Of a DNA stretch of 34,584 nucleotides, positions 18,701 to 24,883 are shown one piece after another (position 1 is the stretch's first letter; each line of letters starts with the position of its first letter). Source of the stretch: Autumnicola lenta. GTDB lineage: Bacteria > Bacteroidota > Bacteroidia > Flavobacteriales > Flavobacteriaceae. The stretch spans positions 1 through 34,584 of the forward strand of contig NZ_JAVRHO010000029.1 of assembly GCF_031846515.1 (NCBI RefSeq), in the 5' to 3' direction. A model generated the notes under the pieces. It was not told where the DNA came from, searched no databases, and worked only from the letters and a program-made list of their open reading frames with translations. The position numbers and the translations under genes were made by a program.

Positions 18701-19233
18701 CCATCTCCAGATAAATCTTCAAGACGGTATATATGCTCCTTTTCTACTGTTAAATCTCGCCAGTCGTGTGAGCCATCTCCATTAAGATCAGATAACCACT
18801 CATTTCTACTGCTATTTTCTGTTGATAACTCCTTACGCAGGAATTTCCTCCTGTCCTCTACGGTTTTCATTTGTATAGAAGCCGTCTCCCAATCCTGATG
18901 CCCACGAATATCAAATTCTGAATTAGCCTGTCTGTTAGTCCTTGTGTAGAAAAGATGTCCGTTATTATCTATGTCTATAGAAATAGGATCAGCCACTAGG
19001 GAATCTACTCCCCAGAGCTTAAGACTTAAACCATCGGCAATTTCAGGGTTAACTGTGGAGTCAATAGATTTTGCTAAGTGTGCTGTTTCTGCGGGATCCA
19101 TCGTTTTAATCCTTGTATCCACAGGATCTTCCTTCTTGCAACTCCATAGCATTAGTCCTGAAAGCAAGATATAAACACAATAACTGCTTTGGTTATTATT
19201 TAACCTCTTTAAAAAAAAAATTATCATTTTCAA
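15754..19233 (-). CDS. PVC-type heme-binding lipoprotein with HEAT repeats and a C-terminal CxxCH
   Basis: A 1159-residue outer lipoprotein with lipobox LMLWSC (Cys32). The N-terminal half (about 60-480) is a propeller with several calcium-type D-x-N/S-G-D-G loops (DLNGDGSHDW, DLSGDGVADL, DTNGDGIADE) and GFGGHGMSGLEMGPDGKLYWGIGDVG. Residues about 500-930 are HEAT repeats, for example VRAHAIWGISQLARK, PEIRAQAAKWLGD and VRVAALEALATI. The C-terminal heme domain has C1022-M-K-C1025-H1026 and a distal PSSMPDM segment. This is the membrane-bound-dehydrogenase architecture common in Planctomycetes and Bacteroidota sugar gene clusters. It is likely a cell-surface or periplasmic oxidase or dehydrogenase of unknown substrate, passing electrons to other cytochromes or azurin. 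An ATG two codons in is equally possible. Confidence 0.85.
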   Translation of the reverse strand: MKMIIFFLKRLNNNQSSYCVYILLSGLMLWSCKKEDPVDTRIKTMDPAETAHLAKSIDSTVNPEIADGLSLKLWGVDSLVADPISIDIDNNGHLFYTRTNRQANSEFDIRGHQDWETASIQMKTVEDRRKFLRKELSTENSSRNEWLSDLNGDGSHDWRDLTVEKEHIYRLEDLSGDGVADLSQLVVEDFNDEVTDVAGAILKHEDDLFVGVAPDLWRIKDTNGDGIADEKTSISHGYGVHIGFGGHGMSGLEMGPDGKLYWGIGDVGFNGKGPDGKAWEYPNRGVIVRANLDGSDFEVFAMGVRNTHEFVFDEYGNLISVDNDGDHPGEKERLVYIVNGSDTGWRINWQFGKYTDPKNNSYKVWMDEELFKPRFEGQAAYITPAIANYISGPSGMVYNPGTAIGEKWKNTFFVAEFVGNPAQSGIHAFKLNPKGASFELGESEMVLKGILPTGMDFGPDGALYVADWIEGWGTKDHGRIWKVDNESEASSPIRQQTKKLLAEDFSTVEENKLGEILTHPDMRVRQKAQFELAERGASGLDVFKERINQLDHQLARVHAIWGISQLARKDEKHARLLLPLLNDSDPEIRAQAAKWLGDVRYKEAGNSLISLLDDDYSRARFFAAEALGRIAYEPGIQSLIELLKENNDEDAYIRHAASLALARIGKADPVVALVSDSSRAVRMGALLALRRLEHKGIAGFLEDKDEYIVTEAARAINDDHSIEAALPALGNFLIKTEFTNEPLIRRAINANLEVGSSQAMQNLIDYALKSDAPEAMRIEAVRALSTWANPSVFDLVDGRYRGEIERDPVLIRKEASDPLKKLLSHHDEFLRTSAVRAIAELDIDTASPELFNLLQTDSRPQVRVAALEALATIIDTQIDKAIQYAISDKEKNVRVRGLELLASQDVSEELTTKLLTEVIEKRSTEEKQAALLALGSLPVKYSEDIFKNLLIQLQNKELAPEIYLELGEAVDSTNSAELKARYEEVIKGIDSDSAFASYKGSLYGGDEAIGKRIFFEHQTAQCMKCHSFDDFGGNAGPRINGVAGRLSRQQILEALINPGKRLAAGFGIVTLELENGKTIGGVLAEENDISVMIKMGNEPDTVVRKQDIVERKNSPSSMPDMRHFLTEREVRDLVSYLASLEEEEMNTQKSEGENLTHGQ

Positions 19234-19356
19234 TCCAGTATTGAGTTCACTCTAGTTTTTTTGAAAAAATCATCTGGTAATCATCTTTTGCACCGAAAAT
19301 AAGATTTCCAGGAATAAAAATTCGAATAATAGAATCTTTATTTTCCAGGTACTCTT

Positions 19357-20064
19357 CTAAAAAAAGCCATGTTTTACGGGTGCCAGGGCGGGACCCCAAA
19401 TTTTTACATTATCAATCTTTCCTGTATCATCAAAAGAGCCAAAGCCGATGTACCCGAAATCGAAATGTTTATCCTCTGCCTCCATAACAGGTGCATTCAT
19501 ATCATCAACGAATACCCTGATTATTCCGGAACTAATATCTCTCTCCAACCTGATTTTATGCCACTCTTCTGTAGTCCCCCAATCGAATCCTACGGTAGTT
19601 TTATTGGCTATATTTGTTCTTGGTGCATCATTAACCAAAAATATGTTGTGAGCGTTAGGATCAGCATTGGAAGCTATATGGGTGTAATAAAAATTGGAAG
19701 GATCTTTTAGACCGAAAAATAAGCACAAATCCCGGTGTCCATATTCTTTCCCCGTTTGCTGCAATTTTGCTTCCAGAATAAAGCTACCAAACTTCCTGTC
19801 TTTAATAAAAGCAATATTTAATGGCGACCGCACCGGTGGACTGTAGGCGCTTTTTTTATGAAGCTCCAATGCATGATTTTTGTCAACATTACCAATTTTC
19901 CATGCTTCAGCATCAGTAAACTCAAAACTGCTTAACGTAAAGTCTCCTTCAAAATCCTCCTCATAAAGTAATTTATAATTATCAGGAATCTTCTGCGCAT
20001 GCACGTTTACTAAAAATAAGCACATAAATCCGCAGAACAGGATATTCATCTTCAGAACTCTCAT
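19357..20064 (-). CDS. Secreted concanavalin-like (DUF1080-related) protein
   Basis: A 235-residue exported protein. Its signal peptide MRVLKMNILFCGFMCLFLVNVHA is cut before QKIPDN, although the Met six residues in may be the true start. The beta-rich remainder contains EEDFEGDFTLSSFEF, RSPLNIAFIKDRKFGSFILEAKLQQTG, HRDLCLFFGLKDPSNFYYTHIAS and FGYIGFGSFDDTGKIDNVKIWG, the jelly-roll pattern of DUF1080/LamG-type domains. It is likely a carbohydrate-binding or glycoside-acting protein in the periplasm. It is 123 bases upstream of the HEAT CxxCH gene and follows the broken Dabb gene directly. It looks intact. Confidence 0.72.
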   Translation of the reverse strand: MRVLKMNILFCGFMCLFLVNVHAQKIPDNYKLLYEEDFEGDFTLSSFEFTDAEAWKIGNVDKNHALELHKKSAYSPPVRSPLNIAFIKDRKFGSFILEAKLQQTGKEYGHRDLCLFFGLKDPSNFYYTHIASNADPNAHNIFLVNDAPRTNIANKTTVGFDWGTTEEWHKIRLERDISSGIIRVFVDDMNAPVMEAEDKHFDFGYIGFGSFDDTGKIDNVKIWGPALAPVKHGFF

Positions 20065-20085
20065 TAGCGATCAGATTAAAATTAT

Positions 20086-20341
20086 TTATTCAGGACAATA
20101 GTCCACTACGAACACATCTTCTACAATTTCCATATCTCCCAACATCTCTCCAAATTGTTGATGTTCGGGATGTGGCAGATAAAAATCCCTTGTTTTTGTT
20201 TTCCGGACTGTTTTTTAACCCATGCTCAAAGGAAACTATACCTGGAATACTTTTTTTCAATTTCCCCAAGCTATCTGTAACCTTTTTTATTTGAGCATCA
20301 GTAGCGATTGGTATGAATTTAAAAATAACTATATGTCTCAT
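20086..20341 (-). pseudogene. Dabb (stress-responsive A/B barrel) protein, frameshifted
   Basis: The first 53 codons match a Dabb domain: MRHIVIFKFIP, then PGIVSFEHGLKNSPENKNKGF. After that the frame turns to nonsense (SATSRTSTIW) and stops at 20090. In the neighbouring frame the same DNA reads DFYLPHPEHQQFGEML and on to VFVVDYCPE with a stop at 20086-20088. That is the normal end of a Dabb protein (YLPHPEH...VxDY). The two parts total about 86 residues against about 100 in intact homologues. An internal deletion of roughly 45-50 bases, not a multiple of three, therefore explains the break. Confidence 0.8.
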
Positions 20342-20386
20342 TTGCTCTTCTGTTGAATTATATATCTCATTTAGCTAATACAAGAA

Positions 20387-20406
20387 AAGGCTGTGAATAC
20401 AGCCTT
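20387..20406 (-). terminator. Rho-independent-type hairpin after the Gfo/Idh remnant
   Basis: A perfect 8-bp stem AAGGCTGT / ACAGCCTT with a 4-base loop. Reading on the minus strand it is followed by TTCTTGTATT. It lies 24 bases downstream of the stop of the truncated oxidoreductase and about 45 bases before the Dabb start. It would end transcription from the azurin side and separate it from the Dabb and cytochrome genes. Confidence 0.6.
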
Positions 20407-20429
20407 CCTTATGTTTAATATGTTCTTAG

Positions 20430-21038
20430 TTACTTAGCAGGTAAGGATAATGTATATTCAGGCATACACATTATTTTACCACCTTCTTTAGCTGACTCCT
20501 GGGCCACAATACGAACGCAGGTAATATTTGCTGATTGCCTTGCATTAGGATAAGGATCTTTAGAATTCACTAAAGCATCAACAAATGAGTGAACAAGATG
20601 GGGATGCGATCCTCCATGTCCAGCTCCCTGTGTGAACGACAACTGCTGTTGTTCATCAGAATCATATACTCCTTTAGTAGTAAAACGCTGAATTGGCTCC
20701 GGTAAAAGATGAGCATAATCCGGACATTCCACTTCCTCCGGAATTTCCGGCTCAGGGCGTTTTGCTGTGTGAACTACCAGAGGATTTCCCTCGATCAAAG
20801 GCCATTCAACAGACTTTTTTACTCCGTACACTTCAAAAGTTTCGCGGTACTGTCTGGCCACATTAAAAAGCGATCGATATACCTGTGCACTTGCGCATTT
20901 CAAAGGTGTACTAAAACGTTTGCGCTTAAACCCTTTGGTTCTGTATTCTATTAACATACAGGCATAATAAAAAAATATTAGTGTATATAAAGCTGAAAAA
21001 GTATTGCTAAAATCCGAATTCCTGATTAGCGACTGCAT
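20430..21038 (-). pseudogene. Gfo/Idh/MocA oxidoreductase, C-terminal remnant
   Basis: From about 20890 downward the frame encodes the last ~150 residues of a Gfo/Idh/MocA-type sugar oxidoreductase: SLFNVARQYRETFEVYG, KKSVEWPLIEG, GAGHGGSHPHLVHSFVDAL and KDPYPNARQSANITC. The N-terminal Rossmann domain, with its NAD site and catalytic EKP region, is absent. In its place are about 50 residues without recognisable homology (MQSLIRNSDFSNTF...). Intact relatives are about 430-450 residues, so about two-thirds is missing. The gene sits 49 bases after azurin. A complete copy may exist elsewhere in the genome. Confidence 0.8.
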
Positions 21039-21087
21039 GCTTTTTCTTCTGAAAAAGATGATCTACTTAAACGAGAAGTAAACGGGT

Positions 21088-21612
21088 TTATTCAACAATA
21101 AATTTACCCTGCATTACTGCGTAGTGACCAGGAAAACTGCAAATGAAATCATATGTTCCCGATTCAGGTGCTGTAAATTCAATAGTGGTAGATTCTCCCC
21201 CACCAATAATCTCTGTGTGAGCAATTACCTGCTCCTCATCTTCAGGAATATAATCATTATCTGCTGCCTGCATCGCTTTTTGTCCAAAGGCGCTAATATC
21301 TGTACCTTGCTTTAACAAAACAAAATTATGCCCCATTACATTTTCACTCATTTCTCCTGTATGCTCGAGAGTTAGCTTCACTGTACTTCCGGCTTTGACC
21401 TTTATCTCATTTTTACCGAATTGCATTTGATCACTGGCCGAAATATAAACCTCGACAACTTCCCCTTTATCCGCAGCTTTTGAATTTATTCCATTACTCT
21501 GTGTAGAACTATTGTCACTAATTGTAATTTGTTCCTTCTCTTCTTTCTTCTCTCCACAAGCCATTACGGCAAGTGCAGTTAACATCAAAAGGCATTTTTT
21601 AAAGTATCTCAT
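21088..21612 (-). CDS. Azurin (blue copper electron carrier, lipoprotein)
   Basis: A 174-residue lipoprotein with a signal peptide ending in ALAVMAC (lipid Cys19). A charged, low-complexity spacer (EKKEEKEQ... to about 50) is followed by the cupredoxin domain. The copper ligands are all present: H95 in MGHNF (with G94 for the axial carbonyl), C158 in YDFICSFPGH, H163 and M167 in HYAVMQGKF. It is periplasmic or inner-leaflet anchored and carries single electrons, plausibly from the two CxxCH proteins to a terminal oxidase. It appears intact between two damaged regions. Promoter not identified. Confidence 0.92.
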   Translation of the reverse strand: MRYFKKCLLMLTALAVMACGEKKEEKEQITISDNSSTQSNGINSKAADKGEVVEVYISASDQMQFGKNEIKVKAGSTVKLTLEHTGEMSENVMGHNFVLLKQGTDISAFGQKAMQAADNDYIPEDEEQVIAHTEIIGGGESTTIEFTAPESGTYDFICSFPGHYAVMQGKFIVE

Positions 21613-21938
21613 TTCTTTAATCTTAAAATTAATTTACAAGGTAAAACTTTTAAGTTTCATCTATACATTTCCAAATTAATTAAAGTTCTCGCGTAAAAGC
21701 AAGTTATAATTTACATTTTTTTATGGAATAACATACTCTTTTAAATTATCAGAAAATTGTCTTTGTCTTCCTGTTTCAGAAGATGATTAATATTAAATAA
21801 AAGTCATCCGGGTAAAAAATTTTAAACTTAATTAGAAAATTCTGCTATTTCCGACAGTTTTACCTGATGATCTTCAGAAATTCTGAAGAGAATTATGTTT
21901 ATAAATATTCTGTTTAACGAAAGTTTGCGTTCCTAAAG
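21613..21938. other. Spacer between azurin and transposase remnant, with a 19-bp palindrome
   Basis: About 326 A/T-rich bases without a gene. The only structure I see is a perfect palindrome with arms TCTTCAGAA and TTCTGAAGA separated by one base (21871-21889). This could be a dimeric protein-binding site or part of a decayed insertion sequence end. Confidence 0.5.
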
Positions 21939-22193
21939 ATGCTTATTCTCCTAACTTTTGATACTTCTGAAAAAGTTAAATTATATTCTGAAGTTATAGA
22001 GGTTAACAATATTATCCAGCACATAGCCAAGGCTACGGAGTTGATGAGCTGGTATTTGCTTTATAAGGCACCTTCTAACTGGACCAAGACTCAAGCCGAA
22101 CGTGCCAATATTTTATTTGAATCCTACCTTGATATTGAACATCAATTAGCCAGATTAAAAATAATTTCAATAAAAACCTTTAAACATTTTTAA
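21939..22193 (+). pseudogene. Transposase remnant (ISL3/ISAon1-like)
   Basis: An 84-codon fragment containing WYLLYKAPSNWTKTQAERANILFESYLDIEHQLA. The 'LLYK...W...Q..RA..LF..YPDI..AY' pattern is what I know from the middle of ISL3/ISAon1-type transposases of Bacteroidota. The usual 400-500 residue protein, with its DDE residues, is not present. The following residues ISIKTFKHF are unrelated, so both ends are lost. It runs on the plus strand and converges with the small minus-strand gene at 22180. Family assignment is from pattern memory only. Confidence 0.55.
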
Positions 22194-22470
22194 GAAAAAC
22201 TTTTCTTTCATATTTGGCTATAAGGCCTTTACGCGGAATTGTCTTGCTTGTGATTTCGTATTTGATATAATTATAGAGCCATATATCTTCCGGAACTAAA
22301 GGAGCATCTTTAAAAACTTTTATATCAAAATTCTTTAACAATATGTTCAAGTACGGCCGCCCTTTTAACTCTTTTAGTTGAGACAATTTATCAATCAACT
22401 TTTGTTCTTCCTCTCTACTCAGGTACTTACAGGCCTGGGTAAAAATAATGTAAACGGGAGGATACTTCAT
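22180..22470 (-). CDS. Hypothetical protein, 96 residues
   Basis: I do not recognise this gene. If started at the ATG at 22470 it encodes 96 residues with no signal peptide, membrane helix or Cys motif. The composition is basic and aromatic (MKYPPVYIIFTQACKYLS, then LKGRPYLNILLKNFDIKVF). The ATG falls 7 bases after the original stop of the decayed TPR gene (22478), so it was probably the next gene of that operon. A longer frame up to a TTG at 22524 overlaps the TPR 3' end in another frame and is less likely. It may be decayed like its neighbours. Confidence 0.35.
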   Translation of the reverse strand: MKYPPVYIIFTQACKYLSREEEQKLIDKLSQLKELKGRPYLNILLKNFDIKVFKDAPLVPEDIWLYNYIKYEITSKTIPRKGLIAKYERKVFLKNV

Positions 22471-22477
22471 TTCAAAA

Positions 22478-23080
22478 TCAGTTACATAATTCTTTAATTC
22501 TTCTGTAGGCAGATTCCTCCCCAAGTTCTCCGGACTAGGAAAGATCCATACAACCCTCCCCCTTCAAATCAAGATTTATTTTTGCCTTACCTCTATTCAA
22601 AAAAAATTAGCATCATTCGGATCTAAAGCAATGGCTACATCGAAATCTTTTATGGCATCAGGATACTTTTGTAAATTATAAAGAGCATTAGCCCTGCCAT
22701 TATAATTAAGAGCATTTGATTCATTAAATTTTATTGCACTGGTATAATCCGAAATTGCTGCCCGAAAATCTTCAAGAAGAAATTTGCAGTCTCCACGAGC
22801 TACAAATCCATCTGCATCCTTGGGATTTCTTTTAAGAACTTGATTAAGATCTTGAATAGCCTTTATGTACATTTCCCACCTAAAATAAACTAGACTTCGA
22901 TTATAAAAAGCTGTTGTATTAGTAGAATCACTTCTTATTTGCCTAGTAAATTCTTCCTCTTTTATAATATCTTCTTCAGTTTTTATCAAAGAATTCAAGG
23001 TATTCCGGCGTGTAGAGCTCCTGTGAAAAAAAAAAGAAACTGAGGATAGAAAACCCAGTAGTAATGAACACGGTTCTCAT
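22478..23080 (-). pseudogene. Tetratricopeptide-repeat protein with signal peptide, multiply frameshifted
   Basis: The intact gene can be pieced together in three frames. From the ATG at 23080 a signal-peptide-like start MRTVFITTGFSILSFFFFSQ runs into ELYTPEYLEFFDKN and stops after a probable one-base slip. The next frame carries EEDIIKEEEFTRQ and three TPR units (AFYNRSLVYFRWEMYIKAIQDLNQ; GFVARGDCKF...; NYNGRANALYNLQKYPDAIKDF). It then stops inside a run of eight T. A third frame resumes LNRGKAKINLDLKGEGCMDLS, meets an in-frame TAG, and ends SGELGEESAYRRIKELCN at 22478, a typical TPR-protein tail. Two or more indels plus one nonsense codon make it a pseudogene, unless the homopolymer runs are sequencing errors. 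Confidence 0.8.
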
Positions 23081-23209
23081 TGTTTTGCCAGGAGATTGTT
23101 AGGAGCCAAGATAATAATATTATTGAGGTTTTAACTTTAAGGTCAGAAATTAGGGGCGGAAACACCTTTTTTGCAGTTAGTTGGCTAAATGTTGACTAAA
23201 TAGGTCATT

Positions 23210-23246
23210 AAAAAACCGCAACATCCTCATAAGAAGGTCGTTGCGG
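23210..23246 (-). terminator. Terminator downstream of the tRNA 3' end
   Basis: On the minus strand a 7-bp GC-rich stem CCGCAAC / GTTGCGG (23240-23246 with 23216-23222) encloses 17 bases and is followed by six T (23210-23215). It lies 9 bases past the 3' end of the tRNA fragment, where a tRNA terminator is expected. Confidence 0.75.
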
Positions 23247-23255
23247 CTGTTTATT

Positions 23256-23298
23256 GTGGTCCCACCTGGACTCGAACCAGGGACCACCTGATTATGAG
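23256..23298 (-). tRNA. 3' half of a CAT-anticodon tRNA (attachment site of the integrated element)
   Basis: The minus strand reads CTCATAA (anticodon loop, anticodon CAT), TCAGG (stem 3' side), TGGTC, a perfect T-arm CCTGG-TTCGAGT-CCAGG and acceptor strand TGGGACC plus A. This is the 3' half of an elongator tRNA-Met, or of the Ile tRNA that also has CAT. The 5' half is missing: the sequence above 23298 does not form D-arm or acceptor pairing. Because an integrase gene begins 150 bases away, this is read as the host-side 3' duplicate left by integration into the tRNA gene. The intact tRNA should lie at the far end of the element, beyond the right edge. Confidence 0.85.
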
Positions 23299-23342
23299 AA
23301 GCTTAATTTGAATTTCTTTTAGTTACTTTTAATTTCTTATGT

Positions 23343-23433
23343 ATTGATTATCAATATTTTATGTTTTTTTATTTGGTAACAACTTTCATATAATTTACCT
23401 TTAAGAGGCAATTTGTTGTACCTATGTTGTACC
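23343..23433 (+). promoter_or_regulatory. Palindrome and tandem TGTTGTACC repeat upstream of the integrase
   Basis: ATTGAT-T-ATCAAT (23343-23355) is a perfect palindrome. TGTTGTACC occurs twice in tandem at 23414-23422 and 23425-23433, one helical turn (11 bp) apart and ending 16 bases before the integrase ATG. Between the tRNA core and the integrase start, such repeats are typical places for arm-type integrase binding or autoregulation (inference). Confidence 0.45.
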
Positions 23434-23449
23434 CGTTTTTTCAAAATAT

Positions 23450-24658
23450 ATGATAAATCTCAAGGTCGTTTTACGAAAAAAGAAGCTTTCCAATGGAAAC
23501 TTTCCTGTCTGCCTTAGAATTACGAAAAACCGTAAAACAAAATATTTTAAAACTATTTTTAACGCTACTGAAGATGAGTGGGATTCCAGTGCAGGGAAAT
23601 TCACCAAACGGAATGAAAACTATCTTCAAAACAACAGACTTTTAATTAAATTCCAGGACCGGGCTTTACAAGTTCTTGGAGAGATGAAAATTGAAAGCGA
23701 CGACTTCACATTGGAAGATTTTGAAAAAAAATATCGTGTCCTTTCAAATCCGGTGCAAAACAATGTTTTTACTTTTTGGGATGAGATAATTGACGAAATG
23801 ACTTCGGCCGGAAGAATTGGAAATGCCAGAGTAAACCGTGAGGCTTATAAGTCAATTTTGAAATTTAATCGATCATCAAATCTGATATTTAAAAACGTAA
23901 CCCCGACGTTTTTAAATAAATATGAAGTATATATGAGAGCGAGGGGCGGTAGTGATGGTGGCATAGGCGTTCCTATGCGTGCTTTAAGAGCTCTATACAA
24001 TGTTGCCATTGAACGTAACATGGTCAAAGAGGAGTATTATCCTTTTAAAACTTATAAAATTTCAAAATTAAAAGGGAAAGGGGTAAAAAGAGCATTGAGG
24101 ATGGAAGATCTAATGAAGATAGTATCACTTGACCTAAAACAATATCCCTGGTTGACTAACAGCCGCAATTATTTCGTTTTTAGCTTTTATACCAGAGGGA
24201 TGAATTTTGCTGATATGATGAGACTGGAGTGGAAACAAATTGATGATGAAAGAATCTACTATACCAGGTCAAAGACCAAAGGAACCTTTATAATTAAAAT
24301 TGTTCCTCCAGTTAGAAATATCCTGGAGTTCTATAAGGGGCAAAGTCTGAGTACAAAATATGTTTTTCCAATCTTACTCCATGACGATTTAACTCCATCA
24401 CAGGTTGGAAATAGAAAACATAAAACCCTTAAAAATTATAACTTGCATTTAAAGGAGATTGCTGAGATCTGCGGCATAAATAAACCTCTTAGTAGTTATG
24501 TGGCCCGGCACAGCTTCGCAAATTGTTTGAAACAAAAAGGAATAGCTACTGATATCATTAGCGAATCTTTGGGGCATCAAAATTTGGCCGTTACCCAGGC
24601 TTATTTAAAGGAGCTTGATAGTTCTGTTTTGGATGAGGCGGTGGAACTTCTTTTGTGA
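23450..24658 (+). CDS. Tyrosine recombinase / integrase
   Basis: A 402-residue Bacteroidota-type tyrosine integrase. Residues 1-90 form an arm-DNA-binding domain (INLKVVLRKKKLSNGNFPVCL). Residues about 105-205 form the SAM-like core-binding domain. The catalytic domain follows with R249 (FYTRGMNFADMMRLEW), K275/K277, R353-H354 (YVARHSFA), H376 (LGHQ) and nucleophile Y385 (TQAYL). The first His of the HxxR box is Tyr350 here; substitution at this position is common in Bacteroidota integrases. It lies 150 bases from a tRNA 3' fragment and probably moves the element to the right of it. It appears intact and could be active. Confidence 0.93.
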   Translation: MINLKVVLRKKKLSNGNFPVCLRITKNRKTKYFKTIFNATEDEWDSSAGKFTKRNENYLQNNRLLIKFQDRALQVLGEMKIESDDFTLEDFEKKYRVLSNPVQNNVFTFWDEIIDEMTSAGRIGNARVNREAYKSILKFNRSSNLIFKNVTPTFLNKYEVYMRARGGSDGGIGVPMRALRALYNVAIERNMVKEEYYPFKTYKISKLKGKGVKRALRMEDLMKIVSLDLKQYPWLTNSRNYFVFSFYTRGMNFADMMRLEWKQIDDERIYYTRSKTKGTFIIKIVPPVRNILEFYKGQSLSTKYVFPILLHDDLTPSQVGNRKHKTLKNYNLHLKEIAEICGINKPLSSYVARHSFANCLKQKGIATDIISESLGHQNLAVTQAYLKELDSSVLDEAVELLL

Positions 24659-24779
24659 TGGTCGAAACTAATGTAGTTTGCCAAGCTATTATTCAATTAA
24701 AAAAAAGAATAGTCACTAAAACTGTGTTAAAACATAATTGGTATACCTGTAGTTGATCCTAGATGATTTTGTTAACAAT

Positions 24780-24883
24780 GTTGCTTATTTGTTGATAAGT
24801 GTTGCTTAACCTCCGAAAACCCGCAGAAATAGGAACATTTATTTTTTATTTCCACGTTGCTTAAAATCCATTAATGTTTCTTA
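24780..24883 (+). promoter_or_regulatory. Two paired GTTKCTTA sites at the 3' end of the AlbA-type gene
   Basis: GTTGCTTA at 24780-24787 and 24801-24808 (21 bp apart), then GTTGCTTA at 24856-24863 and GTTTCTTA at 24876-24883 (20 bp apart), all in the same orientation. The last site lies inside the final codons of the regulator gene. Identical pairs lie at its promoter end. They are likely binding sites of one dimeric or paired protein, plausibly the flanked gene's own product. Confidence 0.6.

Noticed and set aside
22180..22524. Longer TTG-started version of the small hypothetical gene
   Set aside because: The extra upstream part is the third-frame tail of the TPR pseudogene; the ATG at 22470 is more plausible.
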